This document shows positions 35,000 through 43,747 of a stretch of DNA of 64,000 bases, piece by piece (the first letter of the stretch is position 1; each line of letters starts with the position of its first letter). The notes below the pieces were generated by a model that was not told the DNA's origin, made no database searches, and saw only the letters and a program-made list of their open reading frames with translations. A program made the position numbers and the translations under genes. This stretch comes from Flagellimonas ochracea (GTDB taxonomy: Bacteria; Bacteroidota; Bacteroidia; Flavobacteriales; Flavobacteriaceae). The stretch is from positions 186,001-250,000 of the forward strand of contig NZ_JAAABI010000003.1 in the NCBI RefSeq assembly GCF_009903685.1. The letters are read 5' to 3'.

Positions 35000-36489
35000 T
35001 GAGGTTAAATGCCCGAATAATTGTTCACATCATGGGGCTGTTGTTGTTATGCAATGGTTCTTTTATGCTTTTGGCGACCTTTGCAAGCGGAATTTACCAA
35101 GATGGCGCTACGTTAGACATAGCTCTGGCAGCCATTGTCACTATGCTCTTTGGGGTTATGGCCATGTTTTATACTCGTGGTCATAAGAAAGAGGTGAAAC
35201 GAAAAGAGGGCTACATGATTGTAACCTTTGGATGGGTAGTCATGTCCATTTCTGGAACATTGCCCTATCTTTTTTCTGGGGCTATTCCCTCGGTTACCAA
35301 TGCTTTTTTTGAAACCATATCGGGATATACCACCACTGGTGCTTCCATTTTAAACGACATAGAATCCCTGCCCGAAGGTATTCTTCTTTGGAGAAGTTTA
35401 ACCCACTGGATTGGAGGAATGGGAATAATCGTGTTGGCTATTGCCATACTACCGCTTTTGGGTATAGGGGGAATGCAGTTGTTTGCTGCTGAGGCACCGG
35501 GTCCGGGAGGGGATAAGCTCCATCCGAGAATAACCGATACGGCAAAACGTTTATGGCTTATTTATTTAGGCTATACTGTCGCGGAGACCATTTTGCTAAA
35601 GCTTGCCGGGATGTCTTTTTTTGATGCCATCAATCATGCACTGTCCACACTTTCTACAGGAGGTTTTTCTACAAAGAATACAAGTATAGCCTATTGGAAC
35701 GATACACCCATCATCCAATACATAATCATCTTCTTTATGTTTTTGGCTGGGACTAATTTTGTGATAAGCTATTTTGCCTTTACAGGTAAGGTGCAACGCA
35801 TTATAAAAGATGAAGAGTTCAGGGCCTATACCCTGCTAATAATTGTATTTACTATTATAGCCGGGCTCATTGTTTATTTTCAGGCTAACGTACCTATATC
35901 GGAGTATCATCCCAAAGTTTTAGGAGATGGCGAAAGTGCTTTTAGGCATGCCTTGTTTCAGGTGCTTGCTATAGTTACCACAACAGGGTTTGTTACTGCC
36001 GATTTTACCAATTGGACCCCATTTTTGACCGTTTTCTTCTTCGGTTTGATGTTTCTTGGGGGTTCAGCGGGTTCCACCTCAGGCGGTATTAAAGTGATGC
36101 GACACCTTTTAATAATTAAAAATGGCATTTTGGAATTCAAGCGCACTTTGCATACCAATGCCATTATTCCCGTTCGCTATAACCAAAAAACCGTATCGGA
36201 ACATATAGTATACAACATCATTGCCTTTTTTGTGCTGTATATGTTGCTCTTTATCATAGGAGCTTTGGTATTGGGTTATTTGGGCTTGGATTTTGAATCC
36301 GCCATTGGAGGCGCCGCCTCTTCATTGGGCAATGTGGGTCCTGCTTTGGGTGAGTTGAACCCGGTAGTGAATTTTAGTGCTTTACCTGCCTTTGGCAAAT
36401 GGTGGTGCGGGTTTTTGATGCTCTTGGGCAGGTTGGAACTCTTCACCGTGCTGATATTGTTTGTACCCTATTTCTGGAAGAAAACATAA
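34999..36489 (+). CDS. trkH: Trk potassium uptake channel protein TrkH
   Basis: 496 residues, strongly hydrophobic, with the four-repeat MPM (P-loop) layout. The pore segments include SGYTTTGASI, STGGFSTKN, TTTGFVTADF and SLGNVGPALG, each with the selectivity-filter Gly. It forms the K+ pathway in the inner membrane with TrkA. It terminates in a shared hairpin with the convergent aminotransferase. Confidence 0.95.
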   Translation: MRLNARIIVHIMGLLLLCNGSFMLLATFASGIYQDGATLDIALAAIVTMLFGVMAMFYTRGHKKEVKRKEGYMIVTFGWVVMSISGTLPYLFSGAIPSVTNAFFETISGYTTTGASILNDIESLPEGILLWRSLTHWIGGMGIIVLAIAILPLLGIGGMQLFAAEAPGPGGDKLHPRITDTAKRLWLIYLGYTVAETILLKLAGMSFFDAINHALSTLSTGGFSTKNTSIAYWNDTPIIQYIIIFFMFLAGTNFVISYFAFTGKVQRIIKDEEFRAYTLLIIVFTIIAGLIVYFQANVPISEYHPKVLGDGESAFRHALFQVLAIVTTTGFVTADFTNWTPFLTVFFFGLMFLGGSAGSTSGGIKVMRHLLIIKNGILEFKRTLHTNAIIPVRYNQKTVSEHIVYNIIAFFVLYMLLFIIGALVLGYLGLDFESAIGGAASSLGNVGPALGELNPVVNFSALPAFGKWWCGFLMLLGRLELFTVLILFVPYFWKKT

Positions 36490-36525
36490 AAAAACCTCTT
36501 CAAACAATGCTGGAAGAGGAGTTTT
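36490..36525. terminator. terminator between trkH and the aminotransferase gene
   Basis: Stem CCTCTTC/GAAGAGG (36495-36501 and 36513-36519), flanked by A-rich and T-rich runs, placed between two convergent genes; likely used from both sides. Confidence 0.65.
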
Positions 36526-36544
36526 AAAAAGGTTATATTTTTTT

Positions 36545-37729
36545 CTAAACTGCAGCCTTTATTCTAGAAATGGCCTCTCTTAACTCTTTTTCCGAAGCCG
36601 CATAAGAAATACGGATACAATTTGGATTTCCAAAGGCCTCTCCGGTGACCGTGGCTACATTAGCATGTTCAAGAAGATACATGGCAAAATCGGATGCGTT
36701 ATTGATAGCAACACCATGCAACGTTCTTCCGAAAAATGCGGAAACATCTGGAAAAACATAGAAAGCGCCCTCGGGAACGTTCAGCTTAAATCCATCAATC
36801 TCACCCAAAAGTTCCAGGACCAAATCCCTTCGCTTGTGGAACTCGTCAATCATGTATTGGATTTTACTCTTGGGAGCCTCCAAAGCGGTAATCACGGCAC
36901 GTTGTGCAATGGCATTTGCCCCGCTGGTAACCTGACCTTGTAGCTTGGTACACCCCTTTGCTATCCATTCTGGTGCACCTATGTAACCGATACGCCACCC
37001 AGTCATGGCAAAGGCTTTGGATACGCCGTTAACCGTAATCGTTCTGTTGAACATGCCATCAATACCTGCAATACTCACGTGACCTCCCCTGAAATTGATG
37101 TGTTCATAGATTTCATCAGAAACCACATAAATATTAGGGTGCTTTTTCAGAACTTCGGCCAAGCCTTCGAGTTCCGCCTTGCTGTATACCGAACCACTGG
37201 GGTTGCAAGGCGAACTGAACCAAAGCATTTTCGTTCTTGGGGTGATCGCAGCCTCCAACTGAGCCGGTGTCATTTTAAAATCGGTTTCTATTCCTGTTTT
37301 CACTTCAACGGGAACTGCTTCGGCCAATTTTACAATATCACTATAACTGACCCAGTATGGTGCTGGAAGAATTACTTCATCCCCAAGATTCAATACCACC
37401 ATGGCAACGTTGAACAGCGATTGTTTGGCACCGGTGGATACTACGATTTGATTTGGAGCATATTCCAAATTATTGTCGCGTTCAAATTTATTGGATATCG
37501 CTTTTTTCAAATCAGCATACCCGTCAACAGGTGTATAGCTGGAATAATTATCATCTATGGCCTGTTTTGCTGATTCCTTGATAAAATCTGGAATGTTAAA
37601 GTCAGGTTCCCCCAAACTCAATCCAATGATATCTTTCCCTTCATTTCGTAGTTCCCTAGCTTTTGCGGCCATAGCCAACGTAGCCGATGTGGACATTTTT
37701 TGGACCCGATCAGATAGATGGTTGCTCAT
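36545..37729 (-). CDS. aspC: class I aspartate aminotransferase
   Basis: 394 residues, fold type I PLP enzyme. The PLP lysine is in NGVSKAFAMTGWRIGYIG, with FSSPCNPSGSVYS and VVSDEIYEHINF upstream. This is the Ib (thermophile/Bacillus-like) aspartate aminotransferase subgroup, converting oxaloacetate and glutamate to aspartate and 2-oxoglutarate; broader specificity is possible. It starts 12 bases after the desaturase stop on the same strand. Confidence 0.9.
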   Translation of the reverse strand: MSNHLSDRVQKMSTSATLAMAAKARELRNEGKDIIGLSLGEPDFNIPDFIKESAKQAIDDNYSSYTPVDGYADLKKAISNKFERDNNLEYAPNQIVVSTGAKQSLFNVAMVVLNLGDEVILPAPYWVSYSDIVKLAEAVPVEVKTGIETDFKMTPAQLEAAITPRTKMLWFSSPCNPSGSVYSKAELEGLAEVLKKHPNIYVVSDEIYEHINFRGGHVSIAGIDGMFNRTITVNGVSKAFAMTGWRIGYIGAPEWIAKGCTKLQGQVTSGANAIAQRAVITALEAPKSKIQYMIDEFHKRRDLVLELLGEIDGFKLNVPEGAFYVFPDVSAFFGRTLHGVAINNASDFAMYLLEHANVATVTGEAFGNPNCIRISYAASEKELREAISRIKAAV

Positions 37730-37741
37730 CGATGTGCTATT

Positions 37742-38845
37742 TTATTGGTACTGAACTGCTGGATTCTTACCCAGCTCCCTTAAATGTTTGAAGTGCGAAA
37801 TTATAGCTTTTCTGGTAGTTTTGTACTCGTTATAAGGTAAATTGAATTCCCTCGCCGTTTGTTTCACAATTTGGGAGATTTTTGTGTAATGAACGTGGCT
37901 GATATTAGGGAAAATATGGTGCTCCACCTGATGGTTGAGTCCCCCCGTGAACCAATTGACAATTTTGTTTTTTGTACCAAAGTTTACGGTGGTAAACAAC
38001 TGATGGATGGCCCATGTATTTTTCATGGTGCCACTCTCATCGGGGAGCGGGGTTTCCGCGTCATCCACAATATGTGCCAATTGAAACACGACACTTAATA
38101 TGACTCCGGCGACATAATGCATGATGAAAAATCCTAAAAGTACCTGCCACCAAAGGATATTGGCGAAAATCAAGGGCAACACAATCCAAACAGTAATATA
38201 GAGGACCTTGGTAATGACCAATGTGCTCCAATTGATTACGGGGTTTGGCAGCTTTCCGTAGGAAAGTTTTCTTTTCATGTACCTGTACATTTGCTGAAAA
38301 TCCGTGGTTATGGCCCAATTAAAGGTCAAAAGACCGTAAAGAAATATCGAGTAATAATGTTGGAACCTATGGTGTTTTTGCCATTCAGCATGTTTGGAGA
38401 AGCGTAATATTCTTCCTGCTTCCATGTCCTCATCATGCTCATGGATATTGGTATAGGTATGGTGGAGCACATTATGTTGCACCTGCCAGTTGTAAACATT
38501 ACCTGCCAAAATATAAATGCTGCTGCCCATTATCTTGTTCACCCACTTTTTGTTGGAATAGGAACCATGATTGCCATCGTGCATTACATTCATTCCCACA
38601 CCAGCCATTCCCACTCCCATCACAATGGACAATAGGAGATAGGCCCAAAAGGGCAAGTTAAGGGTCAATATTAGAAAATAGGGGGCCAAAAAAATGGAAA
38701 ACATCACTATGGTCTTTAGGTGAAGTTTCCAGTTGCCGGTTTTCTTTATGTTGTTTTCGTTGAAATAATCATTAACTCGCTTGTTCAAGGTTCTAAAAAA
38801 CTGCGCTGAATCTTTTCTTGAAAACCGGATGGTATTCTTATCCAT
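37742..38845 (-). CDS. membrane fatty acid (acyl-CoA) desaturase
   Basis: 367 residues from the ATG at 38845 (MDKNTIRFSRKDSAQFF). The much earlier in-frame ATG at 38986 would overlap the divergent rsmG gene. Three di-iron His boxes are visible: HDGNH (about 92), HNVLHH (about 125) and HQVEHH (about 305), with hydrophobic segments between. The last box beginning with HQxEHH places it near front-end/linoleoyl-CoA-type desaturases without a fused cytochrome b5. It needs O2 and an external electron donor and inserts a double bond into membrane lipids. Downstream is aspC. Confidence 0.88.
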   Translation of the reverse strand: MDKNTIRFSRKDSAQFFRTLNKRVNDYFNENNIKKTGNWKLHLKTIVMFSIFLAPYFLILTLNLPFWAYLLLSIVMGVGMAGVGMNVMHDGNHGSYSNKKWVNKIMGSSIYILAGNVYNWQVQHNVLHHTYTNIHEHDEDMEAGRILRFSKHAEWQKHHRFQHYYSIFLYGLLTFNWAITTDFQQMYRYMKRKLSYGKLPNPVINWSTLVITKVLYITVWIVLPLIFANILWWQVLLGFFIMHYVAGVILSVVFQLAHIVDDAETPLPDESGTMKNTWAIHQLFTTVNFGTKNKIVNWFTGGLNHQVEHHIFPNISHVHYTKISQIVKQTAREFNLPYNEYKTTRKAIISHFKHLRELGKNPAVQYQ

Positions 38846-38859
38846 AAAATAATTTTTTG

Positions 38860-38886
38860 TAAAGGTAACCAATATTGATCCATCAA
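38860..38886 (-). promoter_or_regulatory. desaturase promoter with possible operator TTGAT-N2-ATCAA
   Basis: Minus-strand -7-like box TACCTTTA (38860-38867) lies 15 bases upstream of the start codon. An inverted repeat TTGAT-CC-ATCAA (38875-38886) overlaps the region where the -33 element should be, which would suit a repressor. The spacer of two differs from the four-base spacer of the stress-island sites. Confidence 0.3.
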
Positions 38887-38963
38887 GACGGACAATCACC
38901 TTATTGAACGCTGTAAAGGTGTCCAAAAGTATTAGTTTTACCAATAAATTAACAGGATTTATT

Positions 38964-39602
38964 ATGGACGCCAATATCATCTTCAAATATTTCGATGGTC
39001 TTACGGATGCACAAAGAGACCTTTTTGTCCGTTTGGAAGCCCTCTATCAAGACTGGAATCAAAAAATAAATGTTGTTTCCAGAAAGGATATCGATGAGCT
39101 ATACCTACGTCATGTACTACATTCGTTGGGCATAGCAAAAATTCAGCGCTTTAATGAGGGAGCCGAAGTTTTGGATGTGGGCACCGGTGGTGGATTTCCT
39201 GGGATTCCTTTGGCCATTCTGTACCCAGAAGTACAATTTACTCTGGTCGATGCGATAGGTAAAAAAATTAAGGTAGTACAGGATGTTGTGAAGGGGTTGC
39301 AGTTGGACAACGTAACGGCATTGCACTCCAGGGTTGAGGATATAGATGGACAGTTCGATTTCATTATCAGCAGAGCGGTTGCAGCCATGCCCACTTTTGT
39401 GCACTGGACCAAGGGAAAGATAAAAAAGGATTCTGCCCATGAACGCATAAATGGAATCCTGTATCTAAAAGGGGGTGATTTGACGGAGGAGTTAAAGCAA
39501 TACAAATCCGCTCAAATCTTTGATTTGAACGAATATTTTGACGAGGATTTTTTTGAAACCAAAAAGGTCGTGTACCTTCCCAGAAAGTACCAAAAACGTT
39601 AA
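38964..39602 (+). CDS. rsmG: 16S rRNA (guanine-N7) methyltransferase RsmG
   Basis: 212 residues from the ATG at 38964 (MDANIIFKYFDGLTD). The ATG at 38904 would begin inside the divergent promoter region. SAM-binding motif VLDVGTGGGFPGIPLAIL, followed by FTLVDAIGKKIKVV and FDFIISRAVAAMPTF. It methylates G527 (E. coli numbering) of 16S rRNA. Its stop overlaps the stop of a 40-residue ORF on the other strand. Confidence 0.94.
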   Translation: MDANIIFKYFDGLTDAQRDLFVRLEALYQDWNQKINVVSRKDIDELYLRHVLHSLGIAKIQRFNEGAEVLDVGTGGGFPGIPLAILYPEVQFTLVDAIGKKIKVVQDVVKGLQLDNVTALHSRVEDIDGQFDFIISRAVAAMPTFVHWTKGKIKKDSAHERINGILYLKGGDLTEELKQYKSAQIFDLNEYFDEDFFETKKVVYLPRKYQKR

Positions 39603-39721
39603 GTGCTCAATACCCTATGGTATACGCCCCTGCATTTTCTTGAGTAGGTTTTAAGGTCGCTCCAAACACGCTCAAGCCTGTCGGTTATCACTTGTATCCG
39701 CGAGTGAATTAGCTTTGCCAT
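39599..39721 (-). CDS. candidate 40-residue small basic protein
   Basis: ATG at 39721 and TAA ending at 39599 on the minus strand enclose 40 codons. The peptide runs from MAKLIHSRIQVITDRLERVW to SRKCRGVYHRVLST; it is basic, helix-prone, with one Cys and no membrane segment. The region is more G+C-rich than the AT-rich 170 bases on its upstream side, which fits coding DNA. Its stop overlaps that of rsmG by three bases. No similarity is claimed. It could be a chance open frame, but its residue composition looks protein-like. Confidence 0.4.
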   Translation of the reverse strand: MAKLIHSRIQVITDRLERVWSDLKTYSRKCRGVYHRVLST

Positions 39722-39889
39722 TATCTATCGAATTAATTGGGTTACGTTAAATAAACAATTAATTAACGTTAAATTTACATATAAATTGTGGAACTACGTC
39801 GAATTGGATGTTTTTTTACAAAATTCAATAGAGGTTGGCCAGACACTTTGTTCTTTGAAATGTCTTATCGGTAGGGTTGATAAAATCTT
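39722..39889. other. AT-rich gene-free segment upstream of the small ORF
   Basis: 168 bases, very AT-rich, with TTACGTTAA (39742-39750) and the palindrome TTAACGTTAA (39763-39772) near each other. It would contain the promoter of the 40-residue ORF and the 3' end of the Na/Pi transporter transcript. No clear terminator was seen. Confidence 0.5.
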
Positions 39890-41719
39890 TTAATTAGGAG
39901 ATGAATGTACCTCGGAACTCACCGAATCCTGACCATTCTCACTTAAGATACCTTTTTCAAACTCCAGTTGTTCCGGTAGTTTTGACTCTTCTAAGATGGA
40001 ATCCTTGGTGATGTACAAAAGTTCAACAACTGAAATTAAATCTTTGACCATTTCAATCACCGTATCACTGTCGTTGATCAATGAAGTGGCCATTTCATTG
40101 GTAATGCGATTTTCCCGAATCAGTTGGTTAATGGAGCCATTCATGATAACATCGCTCTTATCGGCCTTGTCCCTTAATTTGTCCATTTTGGCCAGATAAG
40201 CTGATGGATTCTCAGATTTCTGTATATCCGTAATAATGCGCATAACCTTGATTATTATTTTACGGAGCTTGTCATACTCTTTCTTTACATAGGGGTTTTC
40301 AGAATCCATGTACTTAGCAAGGTTTCTATGGATTGGTTTCATGGCTTTAACCACCGAAACTATATGTCGGTTCGCGATAAGAATGTTCCGAATTACCTCA
40401 ATGAGATTTTTATTCAACTCAAATCGACTCTGAAGAATGGTTGCATACTCTACAATTTTACTGTAGATCAACTTGATCTTGAGATAGTATAACTCGTCCA
40501 GGTCTAATTCAATCTCTTCCTTTTCCTTTACAATGGCCTTGGCCTTTTTTTCAGATTGAATGTCTTCCCTATGCACATGAATGCCATGGGCAATCGCTTT
40601 GTAGGCCGATTTCTCAAATAGTCTGGTAGATTCTTTTAATAATGCGGCAATACCTGTTTGAGGGTATTTTAGATCAGCCTTGTTTAGGTACATCGGTTGG
40701 TCAATCTCCTTTTCCGGGTCGATACGTTCCGGGATTGCCTTTTCAACAATTTTCGCAATTACTGGAACAAACCAAATCAACAATAAGGTATTGGTAATAT
40801 TGAATGCAGTGTGAAATACCGATAGGGCCACGGGTATGGCAGTTGCCATTACAAACGGTGATAATCCATCGTCCCTGGTGACGAACCATTCAATGGTGTT
40901 CAAAACTGGGTAAAAAAGAAGAAGTACCCATATTACACCAATTATATTAAAGATTAAATGTGCAGCAGCGGTTCGCTTGGCTTCAAAATTAGCGATCAAA
41001 GCAGCGAGATTAGCCGTGATTGTTGTACCGATGTTTTCGCCTAGAATCATTGCAGCGGCCATATCGAAGGGAATCCAACCTTCATAGCACATTACAAGTG
41101 TCAAGGCCATGGTTGCGCTTGAAGATTGCAGGATGACGGTCAACAAGGTGCCAATCAACAAAAAAAGAAGCACAGACCAAAAGCCCTGTTGGGTATACTT
41201 TGACAAGAAAGCAAGAACCTCGGGGTTACTACCAATATCTGGTACGGCATCTTTTAAAAACTGAAGTCCGATGAACAAAATGGCAAAGCCAATAATGAAA
41301 CGCCCCCATTGATTTGCCTTTTTTTTCTTTGAAAAAGTAAAAATGAAACCAAGCCCAACCAAAGGAAGGGCTATTGCACCAATATTTACCTTAAAACCCA
41401 AAAGTGTAATCAACCAGGCGGTTACCGTAGTTCCAATATTCGCCCCCATAATTACACCAATTGATTCTGTGAGGGTGAGCAAGGAAGCATTGGCAAAACT
41501 TACCACCATCAAAGTAGTGGCAGAAGAGGACTGAATTACGGAAGTAATCAAAAACCCCGTAAAAACTGCAAAGACCCGATTAGAGGTCATGGAGGCCAAA
41601 AACTGCCTCATTTTGTCACCGGCAACCTCCATGAGCGCATCGCTCATGACCTTCATTCCATAAAGAAACAATCCAAGCGAACCTAGCAAGGTTACTATTT
41701 CTCCAAAACCGTATTGCAT
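39890..41719 (-). CDS. Na+/phosphate cotransporter with PhoU-like domain (NptA/YjbB family)
   Basis: 609 residues. The N-terminal half holds two inverted Na/Pi-cotransporter repeats with the QSSSATT and QSSSATM motifs, each followed by a GANIGTT or GENIGTT motif. The C-terminal 230 residues are helical and PhoU-like. Such proteins move phosphate with Na+, and YjbB of E. coli exports phosphate, so the direction is uncertain. A sodium gradient from the Nqr complex would power import. It stands alone on the minus strand. Confidence 0.88.
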   Translation of the reverse strand: MQYGFGEIVTLLGSLGLFLYGMKVMSDALMEVAGDKMRQFLASMTSNRVFAVFTGFLITSVIQSSSATTLMVVSFANASLLTLTESIGVIMGANIGTTVTAWLITLLGFKVNIGAIALPLVGLGFIFTFSKKKKANQWGRFIIGFAILFIGLQFLKDAVPDIGSNPEVLAFLSKYTQQGFWSVLLFLLIGTLLTVILQSSSATMALTLVMCYEGWIPFDMAAAMILGENIGTTITANLAALIANFEAKRTAAAHLIFNIIGVIWVLLLFYPVLNTIEWFVTRDDGLSPFVMATAIPVALSVFHTAFNITNTLLLIWFVPVIAKIVEKAIPERIDPEKEIDQPMYLNKADLKYPQTGIAALLKESTRLFEKSAYKAIAHGIHVHREDIQSEKKAKAIVKEKEEIELDLDELYYLKIKLIYSKIVEYATILQSRFELNKNLIEVIRNILIANRHIVSVVKAMKPIHRNLAKYMDSENPYVKKEYDKLRKIIIKVMRIITDIQKSENPSAYLAKMDKLRDKADKSDVIMNGSINQLIRENRITNEMATSLINDSDTVIEMVKDLISVVELLYITKDSILEESKLPEQLEFEKGILSENGQDSVSSEVHSSPN

Positions 41720-41884
41720 AAAACCTGTTACATCTGGAGCAATGAATTTACAATTTCCTTACAATTACTTAACGATAAAAAATGAAATTGTTTTTAAAAA
41801 ATTGAAATCAAGAAGAGTGATATTGTCAGGAGGACTCTGAAATCAAATGATTGCCTTATTCGAGAATCAATATTTAATTTGAAC
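41720..41884. other. gene-free stretch upstream of the Na/Pi transporter
   Basis: 165 bases, AT-rich, between the transporter start and the terminator of the DinB gene. It must contain the transporter promoter, but no TAnnTTTG box was found; nothing else is visible. Confidence 0.5.
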
Positions 41885-41908
41885 AAAAAAGCCCCAGAAT
41901 GGGGCTTT
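41885..41908 (-). terminator. rho-independent terminator of the DinB-family gene
   Basis: Minus strand AAAGCCCC/GGGGCTTT stem (41901-41908 and 41888-41895), five-base loop, followed by TTTGTTC; five bases after the stop. Confidence 0.85.
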
Positions 41909-41912
41909 AACA

Positions 41913-42434
41913 CTATTGAGCTGCACTCCAAGGCGGAACCACACCGTTGGAACGAGCGTAGGCTATCAATTGCCCCTTATGCTCTCCATTGTGCTCCATA
42001 ATAATGAGCAGGCCTGAAAGTCGGTTAAATTTGCCAAAGCCGAAGTCTACTTCTTCATCAAAATTTTCAGATTCCACCATCCCAATTTTGTCAAGAACAA
42101 ACTCGTTCGACTTTTTTAGGGCGGCTATGATGTTTTCTTTTCCAGTAACTTTTCCAAGATTCATCATATCTACATCCTCAGGAGGGGCAAATCCCATTTT
42201 TGAGGCCAGATAATAGTTGGCTCCTGCGATGTGCATCAATGCTTCTCCGACGGAGTTGACCCCTTCCATGGGTCTCCAATCATATTGTTCTTCCGAGAAA
42301 GCTTCTGCAAGCTGAATTACCTGTCCTTGATTATAGGCAAGCATGTTTTTAATGGAAGCCTGGACCGTGTTGTCACCCTGGGCAAATGCCACAAGTGAAA
42401 CCAAGCTGAATAACAGGGTTGTTAGTTTTTTCAT
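41913..42434 (-). CDS. secreted DinB-family putative metal-dependent protein
   Basis: 173 residues. Signal peptide MKKLTTLLFSLVSLVAFAQG with predicted cleavage after AQ. The remainder is a four-helix DinB fold with the expected His ligands: MHIAGANYY in helix 2 and EHNGEHKGQ near the C-terminus. DinB/YfiT proteins bind a divalent metal and include thiol S-transferases; a periplasmic member is common in flavobacteria, with no fixed function. The promoter region is enclosed by long inverted repeats, so expression could be phase-variable. Confidence 0.82.
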   Translation of the reverse strand: MKKLTTLLFSLVSLVAFAQGDNTVQASIKNMLAYNQGQVIQLAEAFSEEQYDWRPMEGVNSVGEALMHIAGANYYLASKMGFAPPEDVDMMNLGKVTGKENIIAALKKSNEFVLDKIGMVESENFDEEVDFGFGKFNRLSGLLIIMEHNGEHKGQLIAYARSNGVVPPWSAAQ

Positions 42435-42437
42435 TTT

Positions 42438-42554
42438 CTTGAGATTTGATTCGATTTAAATGATTATGGTTGTACCCAAATATATCGATTTAATGCTTGG
42501 AACATGAAGATTTAGATTGAAAGCTTTTAACAATATGCTCGAATCAAATCCAAG
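42438..42554. repeat. inverted repeats flanking the DinB promoter (possible invertible promoter)
   Basis: Left arm 42438-42454 is CTTGAGATTTGATTCGA; right arm 42539-42554 is TCGAATCAAATCCAAG. Twelve bases are perfectly inverted, and with one base skipped the match extends to 16. The 84 bases between them carry the -7 box TATATTTG on the minus strand. The left arm ends four bases before the DinB start codon. Bacteroidota often switch genes by inverting such promoter segments, but no recombinase gene is in the window. Confidence 0.45.
42477..42484 (-). promoter_or_regulatory. -7 box of the DinB-family gene promoter
   Basis: Minus-strand TATATTTG, a perfect TAnnTTTG match, 42 bases before the start codon and inside the inverted repeats at 42438-42554. 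Confidence 0.5.
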
Positions 42555-42628
42555 GGGGAAATCCCAATTGACAAAATGCTGGTCATTAGCCCTGAAGAGG
42601 ATACCCTATAAGCGGAGTGTTGTCTTTC

Positions 42629-43669
42629 TTATTTCAGTTTTTTGTAAACCTTTCCATTTTGCGACAAGGCATATCCGATGACCTGGTTGGAAATATCCCT
42701 CTTGAAAAAAACAGGCTCATTCAATACATTGGAGAAAGTATCGCCCACTTCGTGATAAATGGGATAATTCACCTTTTGAATTCGGGCATAAAGATGCACA
42801 TCTTGGTCATTTAACCTAATTTCAACATGTGAGCCATCCTCAAATTCATAACGGCCTATAAATGGTTTCAGATCGGTCGCTGAAATGGTTTTTTTATAAG
42901 GGTTTTCTTGGGTCAAGATGAGTCCATCACCAATTTTCCAATTATCATACTCCATATAGTATGCCGTTCTTTTGGCGGCATTCAGCCCTTGTAGTTTTGC
43001 AACCATATGAAGTGCTCCATCTATACCTGCAGATATGCCCGCAGTGGTGATTACGTTGCCATTGTCCACAAATCGAACATTTTTTCTCACATCTATTTTA
43101 GGATAGCTGGATTCCAGGTTGTCCAATGCACTATGGAAAGTGGTTGCGGTTTTTCCATTAAGAATTCCTGCTTCTGCCAATACAAAGGCTCCGGTGCATA
43201 CTGAAAAGTGATATTGTACATCTTTCTGGTTGTTGACCCACTCAATCACCTCTGGGTTTTGAGCTGCGCTTGATGCATTGCCGCCGAAAAAAGCCAAGAT
43301 ATCCGCTTGCGGTGCATCTTCAATACTATAATCGGGAACTACGTTTAAAATGCCCTGCGATTTAATGGGGGCTTTGGTTTCCGAAACTGTAAATACTTTG
43401 TATCCGGCATATGAGAAAACCTCCATTGGTCCAGCGAAATCTAATACTTCCACACCATCTTGAAGATAAAAGGCAATGGTTTTTGAATCACTTTTTTTGA
43501 CCAAAACCATATTGCAGTGTGAACAAACTCCAGGCTGGTCATGTACCGCCTCATCACATTCACTGTTACAGGGAGGACAGATGTACTTTGATTCAGTAGC
43601 CTGAGCCTGTTGTGCTTTTGCAAAACCAATACTTAAAAGGAAAAGAGATATGTAAACGAACCTGTTCAT
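42629..43669 (-). CDS. secreted DJ-1/PfpI-family protein with N-terminal metal-binding domain
   Basis: 346 residues. Signal peptide MNRFVYISLFLLSIGFAKAQ, then a small Cys/His domain (YICPPCNSECDEAVHDQPGVCSHCN, about 29-55) of the heavy-metal-binding type. A DJ-1/PfpI domain (about 65-250) follows, with nucleophile Cys in FSVCTGAFVLAEAG, and then a C-terminal beta-rich extension of about 80 residues. It is thus a periplasmic or secreted relative of the GlxA regulator encoded next to it. The biochemical role is unknown; metal or carbonyl sensing or detoxification are guesses. The three-part architecture is unusual. Confidence 0.8.
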   Translation of the reverse strand: MNRFVYISLFLLSIGFAKAQQAQATESKYICPPCNSECDEAVHDQPGVCSHCNMVLVKKSDSKTIAFYLQDGVEVLDFAGPMEVFSYAGYKVFTVSETKAPIKSQGILNVVPDYSIEDAPQADILAFFGGNASSAAQNPEVIEWVNNQKDVQYHFSVCTGAFVLAEAGILNGKTATTFHSALDNLESSYPKIDVRKNVRFVDNGNVITTAGISAGIDGALHMVAKLQGLNAAKRTAYYMEYDNWKIGDGLILTQENPYKKTISATDLKPFIGRYEFEDGSHVEIRLNDQDVHLYARIQKVNYPIYHEVGDTFSNVLNEPVFFKRDISNQVIGYALSQNGKVYKKLK

Positions 43670-43688
43670 TTTTTGATTATTTAGAAAG

Positions 43689-43696
43689 CAAAATTA
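43689..43696 (-). promoter_or_regulatory. -7 box of the DJ-1/PfpI gene promoter
   Basis: Minus-strand TAATTTTG, perfect TAnnTTTG match, 19 bases before the start codon. It separates this gene's transcription from the pruA-regulator unit upstream. Confidence 0.45.
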
Positions 43697-43747
43697 GACC
43701 ACGGTCATCAAAATTGCAGAGACAACCGTCCTCAGAATAAGGACATT

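Noticed and set aside
38846..38986. Extended start of the desaturase
   Set aside because: The extra 47 residues overlap the divergent rsmG gene and its promoter region; the core with all His boxes begins after 38845.
39603..39889. Riboswitch or tRNA in the gap after rsmG
   Set aside because: No cloverleaf, conserved riboswitch core or terminator pairing was found; the first part is better explained by the 40-residue ORF.
43728..43744. Hairpin GTCCT/AGGAC as terminator of the GlxA-type gene
   Set aside because: Five-base stem with no T tract on the minus strand; too weak to call.
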